Origin: Pirellulaceae bacterium
GTDB lineage: Bacteria > Planctomycetota > Planctomycetia > Pirellulales > Pirellulaceae
Direction: 5' to 3'
NCBI GenBank assembly: GCA_023382975.1
Contig: JAHDXO010000002.1
Location: 85,434 to 149,433 of the forward strand
DNA length: 64,000 nucleotides
Shown: one piece after another, positions 8,348-17,782 of the stretch
Layout of the letters: the number at the start of each line of letters is the position of its first letter
Numbering within the stretch: position 1 is the stretch's first letter
Made by a program: the position numbers and the translations under genes
The notes under the pieces: generated by a model
Databases searched by the model: none
What the model saw: only the letters and a program-made list of their open reading frames with translations
What the model was told of the DNA's origin: nothing

Positions 8348-8595
8348 CCGGGAATCCCTAATCGATCCATGGCGGCTAGTTCGGCATCCACTTGTTCCTT
8401 GGATACCTCGTACAGTGCGATACCTCGTTGAAGCAGTTCCGCTTCCATTTCGACGCGGGAAAGCCCCGCCCATTGTGCAGCCTGCCAAAGTCGCAACCGG
8501 TGTGTCTGGAACAGCCGGCACGCAATATCAAGCCGGGCATCCTGTTCTGTCCAGCCCGCTTGTTCCAACAGGGAATCGGGGATTGTCAAAGGCAT
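8344..8595 (-). CDS. UPF0175 antitoxin
   Basis: This 83-residue protein begins MPLTIPDSLLEQAGWTEQDA and continues with 'LDIACRLFQTHRLRLWQAAQ' and 'AGLSRVEMEAELLQRGI', the UPF0175 (VapB-like) pattern with an HTH-like core. It would neutralise the DUF3368 toxin and repress the pair. The ATG at 8595 is chosen because TGGAAG lies about 8 bases upstream and family members start at this point; in-frame starts at 8610 (ATG) and 8628 (GTG) are weaker. The pair is bracketed by direct repeats. Confidence 0.8.
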   Translation of the reverse strand: MPLTIPDSLLEQAGWTEQDARLDIACRLFQTHRLRLWQAAQWAGLSRVEMEAELLQRGIALYEVSKEQVDAELAAMDRLGIPG

Positions 8596-8977
8596 CGGCA
8601 CATCTTCCATCAGAAAACACGAATTCACCTATGTCCCAGACCTCCGCATTCTATCATTTTCGTTCGGGCGAAGCGAGGCGCGTGAGATTCACGGCCTTGC
8701 CGCTTCTTTGCGGGCGTGCGGAAAGCTGCGCCAGACGCCGATCCCAGTCCGAATCGGCCTGGCTTCGGCTTTCCGCCCGGGCAACCGTCTTGGAGCGCGA
8801 GAGGTCCGCGCCGTGCGACAAATGTGTCACGAGAACGGCCTTGGACTGTACTTCGCTTCGCTCCACGGGGACACATTGGCGCGTCCCACTTCGAAACGTC
8901 TTCTGAGGAAGAACCACCTTGCTGCTGCCCAGTTCCGTACGCCGCAACGAAAACTTGAACGACGAACCAGCCACTGG
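8596..8977. other. Intergenic stretch with repeat copy 2
   Basis: This gap of about 380 bases separates the antitoxin gene from the end of the VWA gene. It contains repeat copy 2 (8717-8845). From 8846 to 8977 I see no conserved protein, promoter or hairpin that I can support. Confidence 0.5.
8717..8845 (+). repeat. Approximately 130-nt intergenic repeat, copy 2
   Basis: This is the direct repeat of 7623-7750, about 1.1 kb away in the same orientation. The core 'gggcaaccgtcttggagcgc' is identical. The minus strand reads 'ARRGPLALQDGCPGGKPKP', again without a convincing start or gene context. Confidence 0.75.
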
Positions 8978-11503
8978 TCAGAACCGGATGCGGCGGATGG
9001 CTAGGTCGGTGACGATCAGCAGCAGGGCGGCGAGAACCAGGTAGCGCCAGGGGCTGTGTCGGCGCTGGACGGTGCGGCCGTCGGGAGCCAGGAGCGATTC
9101 GGGAGTTGGTTCTGGATCGTAGCGTCCGCCAGTGGCGGTGGCGATGGCTTGCAGCAAGTCGACGTCATTGGTTCGCAGACGCAGTTCGTCAGGATAGTCG
9201 ACAAACAGCGAAGCGCCGGCGGTCAGCGGTGGAGCGGCCGAACGGTCGATCGACACTTCGACGCGGTACTCGCCCTGGGCGACTGCCGGGAAGCTCGCTT
9301 CGTATCGACCGGCGACGACGGGAATTGGCGTCAGTGCAAGAGCATCTCCGTCGGGACTGGACACCGTGATACGAACCGTCTCCAGATCCGTGGCATCTTC
9401 CAGCACGGGATCGAAGTCCAAGCGGACAAACGCCGTGTCGCCCTGCCGAACGAGCGACAATTCGAGCCTCGGCGGCGCGGGACGGCGTGCGGCGTGGCGG
9501 ACTAACCGCTGCCAGAAATCCGTGTAACCTGGCCATTGTTGCCAAGCTTGGTTGACCGAGTTGCCTGCGTCGCAGGTCAAGGCGACGGCGATGCCGGACC
9601 CGTGCGGCCACCAGACGAGCAACGGATCACGGCCGGCGGCCATCAGTAGTTGTTCGGCCTCGGGCTTCGGGTTCGTCAGCACGTACCCAGCCAACTGAGG
9701 CGATCCGGCGATCTGCAAGCCGGGCAGCGAGCGGTAGACCGAAGTGGCGAAACTCTGCGGCGTGTCGTCGGCCGTGGCGGCCCGGGTCTCCCGTACCATC
9801 ACGCCTGGCACGTCCTTCGGGTCGTCGCAATGATGGTGCCGCCCGCCGGCGATGCGAGCCATTTCCACCAGCAAATCCTGCTCGGCTTCGTAGCCCAGCG
9901 AGACGGTCGACAGCGTGATCCCCCGGTCCGCCATCCGCTGGGCGATCTCGCGGTAATCGCCCGGCGATGGGATGCCGTCGGTCAGCAGGATCATGTAGCG
10001 ACGATCCGCCACCGTCTGGAGCAGCGCCAGAAAGGCTCGCTCGACGGCTTGGTACATGTTGGTCTGGCCCGCGGGTTGCAGGGTGTCGATCTGCCGCAAC
10101 AGCGAGACCTTGTCACCGACCGGTTCGATTTCCGCGACCCAGAGCGGGGCGTCCGAAAACGCCATCACGCCGGCTTTGTCCTGCGAATCGAGCACTTGGA
10201 CGGATTGTTTGGCCGCCAGTTTCGCCAACTCCATGCGGTTCTCGGCCTCCATCGAACCGGAACGGTCGATAACCAGGGCGATCGCCACGACGGGCTTGCG
10301 CGTCTCGATCGCCGCGGCTGCAGTAACCGGCAGTAGCCTCTCCAGGCCGGAACCGCGGTAGACCGACTCGCCAAACGTTTCGTTGCCTCCCATGACGATT
10401 AAGCCGCCGCCCTGGCGCACGTACTGCTCCAGTTCGTCATAAACGGGTTCGTCGAGTTCGCGCGGCGAGACGCCGGCAAGCACGATCAGATGGTGACTCG
10501 CCGGATCCGCCAGCTTGGCAGCCAGTTGATCGGGCGAGCTGACGTCGACCGTGAAGCGATCGCCGGCCAACGCCTCGCGAAACGTCTGCCGCGGCGATTG
10601 GTTCGTCGGATGAGCGTCAATCAGCAGGATGCGAAGCTTCTCGACCGCCGGCAACCGAATGCGTCGCACGTTGTTCTCCGGAATCGAATCGGACTGGGCG
10701 AGCAATGTCACCTGAATCAGCGACGAAACGGTCCGGTTCGGCGGAACCGACAGTGGGAAGCGGTTCTCGCCCGCGACCAAAGCGACGGATTCCTCGGCTA
10801 CCGTCTGCCCTTCGACGGTCACCTGCAACTGCGCCGCGCCGGCGTGATTCGAGTAGGCGACGATTTCCAGGTGCGGGCTGCCTGTGACGGGATCGAGCGG
10901 ACGGGTGACCAATTCGAGCAGACACGCATCGGGCTGGCCGAACGCCGGCAGAGGCACGACGTCGATCGGCACTCCCGCCCCCAGCGCTGCCTTGGCAACT
11001 TGGCCCTGCGTCTCGATGCCGTCGCTCAGCAACACGATCTGCGGCACGAAGCGATCCGGGATCGCGGCGGACGCCAACTGCACCGCGGTTGCCAAGTCAC
11101 TAGCCAGGCTGTTGAGCGGCGGCTCTGCACCGGCCGGATCGTGGCCTGCGGGAACAGGCCGGTCGGCGAAGTCCCAAACGACGATGTCGTGTCGACTGGA
11201 TGTGTTCTTGACGGCCTCGACGAACCGATCGGTTGAGAGCCGACCCTCGCCCTCGACGCTGCGGCTGCGGTCGACCAGCAGAATCACGCGGCGCTGATCG
11301 CTCGTCCAACGCAACGAGATACCCGCAAAGGCCGCGACCAGCAACGCAACCGTCAGCGCCCGGCAAGCGAACGAAGCCAATCGACGCCGGCTCGAAGCCG
11401 TGCTGCGGGTGCGCCAGGCGAAATACGCCAACAGCGGCAGCACCGCCAGCCATCCTAGCCGCGCCGGGTATTCGAATTCGATCTCAGCCAACAAAAACCA
11501 CAT
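8978..11503 (-). CDS. Membrane VWA / glutamine-amidotransferase-like protein
   Basis: This 841-residue protein is anchored by N-terminal membrane helices (residues about 13-65) and a C-terminal helix 'YLVLAALLLIVTDLAIRR'. A first VWA-like segment begins 'VILLVDRSRSVEGEGR'. A class-I glutamine-amidotransferase-like region follows ('LRILLIDAHPTN', 'YVRQGGGLIVMGG'). A second VWA domain carries the MIDAS sequence 'ALVIDRSGSMEAENR' and 'ILLTDGIPSPGD'. It is the last gene of a MoxR operon and starts 6 bases after the preceding VWA gene. Such proteins are thought to scaffold MoxR-dependent complex assembly at the envelope. The last 50 or so codons are duplicated as a relic at 1133-1289. Confidence 0.8.
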   Translation of the reverse strand: MWFLLAEIEFEYPARLGWLAVLPLLAYFAWRTRSTASSRRRLASFACRALTVALLVAAFAGISLRWTSDQRRVILLVDRSRSVEGEGRLSTDRFVEAVKNTSSRHDIVVWDFADRPVPAGHDPAGAEPPLNSLASDLATAVQLASAAIPDRFVPQIVLLSDGIETQGQVAKAALGAGVPIDVVPLPAFGQPDACLLELVTRPLDPVTGSPHLEIVAYSNHAGAAQLQVTVEGQTVAEESVALVAGENRFPLSVPPNRTVSSLIQVTLLAQSDSIPENNVRRIRLPAVEKLRILLIDAHPTNQSPRQTFREALAGDRFTVDVSSPDQLAAKLADPASHHLIVLAGVSPRELDEPVYDELEQYVRQGGGLIVMGGNETFGESVYRGSGLERLLPVTAAAAIETRKPVVAIALVIDRSGSMEAENRMELAKLAAKQSVQVLDSQDKAGVMAFSDAPLWVAEIEPVGDKVSLLRQIDTLQPAGQTNMYQAVERAFLALLQTVADRRYMILLTDGIPSPGDYREIAQRMADRGITLSTVSLGYEAEQDLLVEMARIAGGRHHHCDDPKDVPGVMVRETRAATADDTPQSFATSVYRSLPGLQIAGSPQLAGYVLTNPKPEAEQLLMAAGRDPLLVWWPHGSGIAVALTCDAGNSVNQAWQQWPGYTDFWQRLVRHAARRPAPPRLELSLVRQGDTAFVRLDFDPVLEDATDLETVRITVSSPDGDALALTPIPVVAGRYEASFPAVAQGEYRVEVSIDRSAAPPLTAGASLFVDYPDELRLRTNDVDLLQAIATATGGRYDPEPTPESLLAPDGRTVQRRHSPWRYLVLAALLLIVTDLAIRRIRF

Positions 11504-11509
11504 CTTGCT

Positions 11510-13420
11510 TCACACCACCACGCGCCGATGGTAAAGACACCACTCCAACGCCAACAACACCAAGGCGATTCCGGCCAGCAGCATCCACAGCGGCTGGTCC
11601 GCCGCGGGCTCGGCCAACGGCAATTCGTCGCTCGTCAACCCCTCGGGCCGGGTCAACTCGCTCTCTCCGGCATCCAGCAAGTTCGCGGGGATCAACGTGA
11701 TGCCCCCCGAAGCAAGCCGCCGATCCGCCGCCGAGTCGCCCGCGGTCAACTCCCACAAGCCAACACGGTCCAGGGCTACCAGCGGGACGGCGAGCGATTT
11801 GACCGTCGTTTCGCCTGCCTCGCCTGTCCAGCGAAGCGACTGGCCCTCGTTCAACTGGACTACGTCGTCGGTCGTAACCCCGGCGAGCGATTGGAGCGAT
11901 TCCGCCGTCAGCACTCGCCCCGCTCGCCCGACGGGCGGAGAACCGGCTCGCAGCCTTCGCCGTTCGCCGTCCGCCAGCCAACTCACCGCGTTTTGCACCA
12001 GCCATGCGAAATCCTGACGCAGCACGAAGTCGCTGTGTTCGCGGTCCAACGCAGCATGAAATACGAGGATCGACCCTTCGGCACGATCCAGTTCGGTATA
12101 GACGCTGTCCCCCGACGCCGCGGTCGCTACCGTCGCAATCGGCTCGCGGAACTTCATCGGCGTCGCTCGCTCGAAAACCACGCTCTGTAGATCGACTTCC
12201 GACAGCAGGCTGGAGTCGGAATCGATCCGAGCGATGGCGCATTGCGGTCCTTCGATCGTGCGATCGAACTCCCACAGATCGCTGCCGCCTTGCGGATCGA
12301 GCAGAATCATGCGGACGGGCGGGATCTGCGACGGCACTTGCCGATGGACCACATAAACCGTCGCGGCGTCGAACTCAGCCGGCAGTTGCTCGGCGATGTC
12401 CAGTTCGATTTGCGTCATCGCCTCCAGTGCGGTTCGCAACGCCGTCGCCACATCGGACGGAGCGGCGACCAATTGCACGCGAGTCGGAGCCCGGCCAACG
12501 ACACGCACCGCGGCGAGATTGTCCGCCGCCAGATGGTCATCCGCATCGAGCCTCGCCTGCAACAAAACGGGCTCGGTCGCCGGGACCGACAACGCGTGCC
12601 GGGAGCTTTGCCCAGCGCCAAGCTGGATCTCAACGCGTTCGGGGTCGGCGTCGGCCAGCCCAATCTGCAGTGCCGTCTGAATGGGAGTGGTTCCGGTGTT
12701 GGCGACTTCGACCGACACGTCCAGGCGGCTGGCATCATTCGTCTGCTGCCGGGCGGCCAAGTGGGTAATCGCCCCGTTGCTCGCGGCTCCACCGATCAAA
12801 ACCACACACACGCCTTCCTGCTGGCGAATCGCCGCAGCCTCGGGGAACCCCCCGTCGGTCAGCACGACGACGCGGGAGTTCCGTTGCCCGTGTAGCAGAT
12901 CCTGAGCGATCGCGACTGCCTCGGCGATCCGTGTCTCCCCGTCCGTCGGTTGCAGCGCATCGACCGCTGCTACCAACGCCTCGCGCGGCGCACCCAGCCG
13001 GCACAACGGCCGAATGGTGGTGCCGGCGCTCAGAATCGCCATCTGCTCGCCGCGTTGCAGGTTGTCGATCATCCGTCGCGCTTCGCTGCGCATCGATTCG
13101 AACCGCGAGGGCGACACGTCCGTCGCCGACATGCTGGCCGACACGTCCAGGACCATGACCAGCGACCGGCGGTTGGCAGCGATTTGGGTCCAAAACGGCT
13201 CAGCCAGCGCGACGACGATCAGCATCACGATCACGATCTGGACAAGCAACGAGAGCCAGAATCGCAGAACGAACCACGCCGGACGGCGTGCCAACGCACG
13301 CTGCCACAGCGGAAAAGTCGCCACCTCGTGCCGCTGTCTCGCAAAATTCCATAGATACAGCGCCGCCACGACCGCCGCCAAAACTGCCCACAAAAAAGAT
13401 GCCGGACTCTCGAATCCCAT
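11510..13420 (-). CDS. BatA-like membrane VWA protein
   Basis: This is a 636-residue protein with the BatA layout: N-terminal helices ('LWAVLAAVVAALYLWNF', 'LVQIVIVMLIVVALAEPF'), then a VWA domain with MIDAS 'VMVLDVSASMSATDVSPSR'. A beta-rich middle follows, and a C-terminal helix 'LWMLLAGIALVLLALEW'. It lies 8 bases after the DUF58 gene and 6 bases before the larger VWA gene. In related operons the VWA protein acts with the MoxR ATPase and the DUF58 protein in metal-dependent assembly or folding of envelope proteins. The exact client is unknown. Confidence 0.8.
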   Translation of the reverse strand: MGFESPASFLWAVLAAVVAALYLWNFARQRHEVATFPLWQRALARRPAWFVLRFWLSLLVQIVIVMLIVVALAEPFWTQIAANRRSLVMVLDVSASMSATDVSPSRFESMRSEARRMIDNLQRGEQMAILSAGTTIRPLCRLGAPREALVAAVDALQPTDGETRIAEAVAIAQDLLHGQRNSRVVVLTDGGFPEAAAIRQQEGVCVVLIGGAASNGAITHLAARQQTNDASRLDVSVEVANTGTTPIQTALQIGLADADPERVEIQLGAGQSSRHALSVPATEPVLLQARLDADDHLAADNLAAVRVVGRAPTRVQLVAAPSDVATALRTALEAMTQIELDIAEQLPAEFDAATVYVVHRQVPSQIPPVRMILLDPQGGSDLWEFDRTIEGPQCAIARIDSDSSLLSEVDLQSVVFERATPMKFREPIATVATAASGDSVYTELDRAEGSILVFHAALDREHSDFVLRQDFAWLVQNAVSWLADGERRRLRAGSPPVGRAGRVLTAESLQSLAGVTTDDVVQLNEGQSLRWTGEAGETTVKSLAVPLVALDRVGLWELTAGDSAADRRLASGGITLIPANLLDAGESELTRPEGLTSDELPLAEPAADQPLWMLLAGIALVLLALEWCLYHRRVVV

Positions 13421-13428
13421 GCGTCACC

Positions 13429-14319
13429 TCATCCAGCGACCATCCGGTTCGTGGCGGTGCGGACCATCCGCAGAATCGTCTGTTCCCAAGGCTTGCCGGT
13501 CCGGGTCTGCATGATCCCGATCGACCGGCGAGCACAGTAGCTGCGGCAGGCCGCGCTGAACTCACGGAACACGCGGCGGTAGTTGATCAAATCGATCTCT
13601 TCTAGATACGCGATGCGCGTCTGGCCGCGAGCCACATCGACCAGTTGCACGCTGCCCGCGAAATCCGGCTCGGCCTCGCGGTCGTCGACGACTTGCAGCA
13701 GATACGGCTGAAACCCCCGCAGCACCAACCGGTCGACAGCGGCTTCGAATCCCGCGGGATCGAACAGGTCGCTGATCAGGATGGCCAGACCGCGATGAGG
13801 CCGGTTGCGGGTGAACGTGTCGACGGCGTTGTTCAACTGCACCGGTGCCGACGACAACGGCAGATCGTCCAGGAACCGCAGCAGGCGAGCCAACCGCTGG
13901 CGGCCGCGCACGGGCGGAAGTTCGTCCGTTACCCGGTCGGCGAACCCGACCACGCCGACACGGTCCAAACCGGCCAGCGCCAGATAGCCGAGTGCGCCGG
14001 CCAGACGGCGGGCGACGTCGAACTTGGCGGGCTGGCCGAGCCGCATTCCTGCCGAACAATCGACCAGCAGATGCACCACGCGGTCCTCGCTGCCCCGGTA
14101 CTGCCGCGTCATCAATTCGTCGATCCGCGCGCACAACTGCCAATCGACGTAGCGGAAGTCGTCGCCCGGCGTGTAGTCCGAATGCCCCACGAACTCGCTG
14201 CCCCCCGCCCAGCGACGGTCCAGACGCCGACCGAGGAAACGGGTTCCCCAGTTGCGGCGAGCCACGTCGTCCAGGTAGGCGCAGCGTTGTTGGAAGCGGG
14301 CGTCGAACAGCGTCATCAT
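13429..14319 (-). CDS. DUF58 domain protein
   Basis: This 296-residue protein shows the DUF58 hallmark 'GSEFVGHSDYTPGDDFRYVD' followed by 'WQLCARIDELMTRQYRGSED', then a VWA-like fold with 'VVHLLVDCSAGMRLG'. The ATG at 14319 overlaps the MoxR stop as ATGATGA, giving translational coupling. A second ATG follows at once. DUF58 proteins nearly always accompany MoxR ATPases, as here. It is cytosolic: no membrane segment is seen. Confidence 0.9.
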   Translation of the reverse strand: MMTLFDARFQQRCAYLDDVARRNWGTRFLGRRLDRRWAGGSEFVGHSDYTPGDDFRYVDWQLCARIDELMTRQYRGSEDRVVHLLVDCSAGMRLGQPAKFDVARRLAGALGYLALAGLDRVGVVGFADRVTDELPPVRGRQRLARLLRFLDDLPLSSAPVQLNNAVDTFTRNRPHRGLAILISDLFDPAGFEAAVDRLVLRGFQPYLLQVVDDREAEPDFAGSVQLVDVARGQTRIAYLEEIDLINYRRVFREFSAACRSYCARRSIGIMQTRTGKPWEQTILRMVRTATNRMVAG

Positions 14320-15302
14320 TTCACCGCATCCAAGACTTCGGCCAGAATGCCGTCGATCCCTGCCTCTTCCGCAAAGCCCTCGAAGTTCAGGGCGATGCGG
14401 TGTCTCAAGGCGGGCAAGGCGACCTGCCGCAAATCCTCCGGGCGAACTTCGTCCCGGCCGGCGGCGACCGCCAGCACCTTGGCCGCCAGGATCATCGCTT
14501 GGCCGCCGCGCGGGCTGGAACCGCGCAGTACGAACCGCCGGGTGCTCTCCGGTGCGGCCTTGTGCTGCGGATGCGTGGCCATCACGATGCGGGCGGCACG
14601 CTGGACCACCGCGGCATCGATCGGCAATCGCCGGATCAGGTGGACCATCTCGGCCAGTCGTGTACCGTTCAGGACGCGAGTCGGCTTGGCGTCGGCGGAG
14701 GCGGTGCTGCGTTGGAGAATCGTCTCGAGCGAGGTTTCGTCCGGCGCCGCCATCGTCAGCTTGAAAAAGAAGCGATCCAGTTGCGTCTCGGGAATCGGGA
14801 ACGTCCCCTCGATGTCTCCCAGGCTTTGGGTGGCGATGGCAAAGAAGGGATCGGGCAACGGATAGCATTCGTTGGCGACGGTCAGTGCGCGTTCTTCGAG
14901 GGCTTCGAACAGCGCGGCCTGGGTTTTCGGTGTGGCCCGGTTGATCTCGTCGGCCAGCAGCAGATTGGTGAAGATCGGACCCTGCTGGAACTCGAACCGC
15001 CGCCGTCCGGCCGATTCCATGATCACGTAGGTGCCGACGATGTCGGCCGGCATCAGATCCGAAGTGAACTGGATGCGCCGATAGTTCGTGTCGATCAAGG
15101 CCGCCAGCGTGCGGCCCAGCAGCGTCTTGCCCACGCCCGGCGGGCCGTCGATTAGCACGTGCCCGCCGCCGATCAGCGCGGCCAATGTCAGATCGAGCAC
15201 CTCGTCCTGCCCCACGAGCACCGCGCCCAGAGCGGCACGCAGCTTCTGGAAATCGGTGCGAAAACGATCCAATTCCTGATGCGGATCAGCCACTTGACTC
15301 AT
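14316..15302 (-). CDS. MoxR-family AAA ATPase
   Basis: This 328-residue AAA+ ATPase carries Walker A GPPGVGKTLLGR, Walker B 'NLLLADEINRATPKTQAALF' with the Asp-Glu pair, sensor-1 'FFAIATQSLGDIEGTFPIP' and 'ETQLDRFFFKL', as in MoxR proteins. It is a chaperone-like ATPase that acts with DUF58 and VWA partners. These are the next genes, coupled by a 4-base overlap. It starts 32 bases after the HEAT-repeat gene ends. A full-length, intact member. Confidence 0.93.
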   Translation of the reverse strand: MSQVADPHQELDRFRTDFQKLRAALGAVLVGQDEVLDLTLAALIGGGHVLIDGPPGVGKTLLGRTLAALIDTNYRRIQFTSDLMPADIVGTYVIMESAGRRRFEFQQGPIFTNLLLADEINRATPKTQAALFEALEERALTVANECYPLPDPFFAIATQSLGDIEGTFPIPETQLDRFFFKLTMAAPDETSLETILQRSTASADAKPTRVLNGTRLAEMVHLIRRLPIDAAVVQRAARIVMATHPQHKAAPESTRRFVLRGSSPRGGQAMILAAKVLAVAAGRDEVRPEDLRQVALPALRHRIALNFEGFAEEAGIDGILAEVLDAVK

Positions 15303-15334
15303 CGGTTCCGAATCTCCTCTCTTGCAAAACGGTA

Positions 15335-16678
15335 TCAGTCATCGCCGCCCGCGGCGCGGATCGCCTGAGCAGCGTAGCGGCGGACGGCTAGATTCTCGTC
15401 TTTCAACGCCCTGCGCAGCAAGGGTAGCGCCGACCGTCCCCGATCGGTGAACGACATCGAAGCGAACGCCCGAAACACGGCGGCACGAACTTGGGGGTCG
15501 CGATCGCCCATCTGCTGGACCAACCGGCTCAGCAATTCGTCCTGCAACGCATCGAGCGATTCGCTCGTCGCGCCGGCAGGCGGCAGATAGGACTCGATCC
15601 GCACCAGCGTCTCGGCCGCCGCCTGCCGCACGCCGGCATCGTCGCTTTTCAGCAGGTCCAAGACGAACGGTACGGCGAGCAATCCCAGTTGGGACAGCGA
15701 TTGCTGGGCCGCCTGCCGCACCTCGTCGCGCGGATCGGCCAGCAGCTTGACCAACGCCGGAGCCGCCGATTGCAGAACGGGCCCCGCGGCCGCAGCGAAC
15801 GCCGCCCGGTCGATGCCCTCGCGGTAGAAGACCTCGACGCGCATCGGCCCCACGACTTCGCCCAGCACGTAGGCCGCCGGTGCCGGCTCGCGCAACGTCC
15901 CTTGCAGAATCCGCTGGCTGACGGGTTCGATGACCTTGGCGCCCCAGCGAGCCAGCACATCGGCTGCCCCGCGGCGCACGTCGGATTGCTGGTGACCGAG
16001 CGCGGCGACCACGCGATCCATCGCCCGCGCGGCTTCCGGCCCGATCTCGCCCAGGGCCATCATCGCCTCGTACGGACCTTCCGGCTCGTCGAGCTCGATC
16101 ATGGCGGCCAGGAAGTCGATCGCCTGGGCCCGAGCGAGTATCCGCCAGATCGCCAGCGCGGACTCGACGCGGTACACCGGATCTTCGTTCTTCAGCCCCC
16201 GCCCCAGCACCGGAACGGCCGCTTGGGCCGCCGGCCCCATGCGGCCCAGGCTTCGGGCGGCGTGGCGGCGGAAGCCGGCCAGCGGCGCGTAATTGACATG
16301 GTCCGCGGGCAGATCCATTTCGGCCACGATCGCGGGGATCGCTGCCGCAGCCCCCGGCCCGATCCGGCCCAGGGCATCGACGGCAAAAACGCGGACTTCG
16401 ATCGACGGCGATTGCAGTGCCTCGCTCAGCGGTCCTACCGCCGAATCGGCCGCCGGGCCGATCAGCCCCAGCGCCGCCGCCGCTTGCCGGCAAGTCTCCT
16501 TGTCGTCGTCGCTTTCGCCGTCGAGATGCTCGACGAGCATCGCGGTCCACTCCTCGGCCGACTTGCCCGCGAACGATGCCGGCCCGTTCGCCTGGCCACG
16601 GGCGGGGGATGTTCCGGCCGTCAGTCCGAGCAGACTGGCGACAAGGCAGACGCAGATACTCAGGACGCAATTCCGCAT
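15335..16678 (-). CDS. Secreted HEAT-repeat protein
   Basis: This 447-residue protein has a signal peptide (MRNCVLSICVCLVASLLGLTAG, cleavage probably near ARGQA) and at least nine HEAT/PBS-lyase-type repeats. Each has the form 'AAxALGxIGPxAxxAVPxL', for example 'EVRVFAVDALGRIGPGAAAA' and 'YRVESALAIWRIL'. Such solenoids bind proteins and have no catalysis of their own. The ATG at 16678 is chosen over an in-frame start at 16720 because the signal peptide begins there. It sits 5 bases after the response regulator and before MoxR, so it is co-transcribed. Confidence 0.8.
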   Translation of the reverse strand: MRNCVLSICVCLVASLLGLTAGTSPARGQANGPASFAGKSAEEWTAMLVEHLDGESDDDKETCRQAAAALGLIGPAADSAVGPLSEALQSPSIEVRVFAVDALGRIGPGAAAAIPAIVAEMDLPADHVNYAPLAGFRRHAARSLGRMGPAAQAAVPVLGRGLKNEDPVYRVESALAIWRILARAQAIDFLAAMIELDEPEGPYEAMMALGEIGPEAARAMDRVVAALGHQQSDVRRGAADVLARWGAKVIEPVSQRILQGTLREPAPAAYVLGEVVGPMRVEVFYREGIDRAAFAAAAGPVLQSAAPALVKLLADPRDEVRQAAQQSLSQLGLLAVPFVLDLLKSDDAGVRQAAAETLVRIESYLPPAGATSESLDALQDELLSRLVQQMGDRDPQVRAAVFRAFASMSFTDRGRSALPLLRRALKDENLAVRRYAAQAIRAAGGDD

Positions 16679-16683
16679 GGGGC

Positions 16684-17130
16684 TCAGTCCAGGGCAGGCA
16701 GGATCAAATCGTGGTGCCAATGGTGTCTCAGTTCCTTGACCATTTGCAGGAAGCGGTCGAAGTGGACCGGTTTTCGCAGGAAGTGCTCGACGCGAAAAGC
16801 CTCGGCCCGTTCGCGGGTCGCGTCGTCCTCCGCGGCGGTCAGAACGACGACGGGAATCCCGCTCAACAGCGGGTTGCCTTTCAGCGTCTCCAGGATTTCG
16901 AACCCGGTCTTCTTCGGCAGTTGCAGGTCCAGGAGGATCAAATCCGGCCGAGGTGCGAGGGAGAACCGGCCTTGTTGCAGGAGAAACTCCATGGCCTCCT
17001 GGCCATCGCAGATCAGCGTCAGACGATGGCGCAATCCGCCTCGGCGCAGGGCATGGATCGTCAGATTCGCGTCCAGCAAATTGTCCTCGACCAGCAGGAT
17101 CTCCATCGGTCGGCCAATGGTGCGGCTCAT
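16684..17130 (-). CDS. Single-domain response regulator
   Basis: This 148-residue stand-alone receiver domain has the acidic pocket in 'EILLVEDNLLDANLT', the phospho-acceptor Asp in 'PDLILLDLQLPKKTGFE', Thr in 'VVVLTAAEDD' and Lys in 'HFLRKPVHFDRF'. There is no output domain, so it would act by protein contact, like the Rcp1/phytochrome-type regulators it resembles. The ATG at 17130 is chosen; an internal ATG at 17106 is possible. It stands between a universal stress protein and the HEAT gene in one minus-strand unit. No kinase is adjacent. Confidence 0.88.
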   Translation of the reverse strand: MSRTIGRPMEILLVEDNLLDANLTIHALRRGGLRHRLTLICDGQEAMEFLLQQGRFSLAPRPDLILLDLQLPKKTGFEILETLKGNPLLSGIPVVVLTAAEDDATRERAEAFRVEHFLRKPVHFDRFLQMVKELRHHWHHDLILPALD

Positions 17131-17156
17131 GGACGAGTTCCTCGCTCCGGTCGACG

Positions 17157-17585
17157 TCACTTCCGCAGAACGAGCACCGGGCAATGCGACAGCCGGATCA
17201 CGCGATCGGTCACCGAGCCCAGCATCAGCCTCTTCAGCCCGGTACGGCCGTGCGAGGGGATCACGATCAGTTCGGCGCCCACCTGTTCCGCGAATTCGGC
17301 GATCCGGTATCCCGGACTGCCGAAATCGATCTCGATGCTGACCGCTTCGTACTTCGCGTCCGACAGACGGGTGCGGATCGCCTCGGTCGCGTGACGGCGA
17401 CGGTTCTCGTTGTCGATCATCTGCCATTCCACTCCGGGATCACCCGCGTGGGGTTCGGGCAATACATGGATCAGATGCAGGCCCGCCGGCTCGGCAACCA
17501 GTTCAATTGCCAATTCGACGGCGGCAAATGAATCGTCGGAAAAATCGACAGGCACCACCACAGACCGCTTGGGAAACCAGTTCAT
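17157..17585 (-). CDS. Universal stress protein (UspA family)
   Basis: This 142-residue protein begins with 'RSVVVPVDFSDDSFAAVELA' and ends with the nucleotide-binding signature 'VIPSHGRTGLKRLMLGSVTD' plus 'VIRLSHCPVLVLRK'. It therefore belongs to the ATP-binding group of UspA proteins. It is the first gene of the minus-strand run that continues through the response regulator and the MoxR genes, and it diverges from the pectate-lyase-like gene. It probably links stress signals to ATP level; this is inferred from the family. Confidence 0.9.
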   Translation of the reverse strand: MNWFPKRSVVVPVDFSDDSFAAVELAIELVAEPAGLHLIHVLPEPHAGDPGVEWQMIDNENRRRHATEAIRTRLSDAKYEAVSIEIDFGSPGYRIAEFAEQVGAELIVIPSHGRTGLKRLMLGSVTDRVIRLSHCPVLVLRK

Positions 17586-17782
17586 CGCAGCAACCTCCAA
17601 ACGAGGACAACCGTTCGTGACGTTCTTGATTTTAACACAAAGCGGCCGGGGCGGATACCTGCTTCCCGCGAGCATCGGAATCGACGTCGTGAGGCATTGA
17701 ATCCATCGGCTGGTTGCCCGTCGCCGCTCGCGCTGGAAGAATAGGACCACGTATCGAGTCCACCGCACCAGGAGCACCCGCC

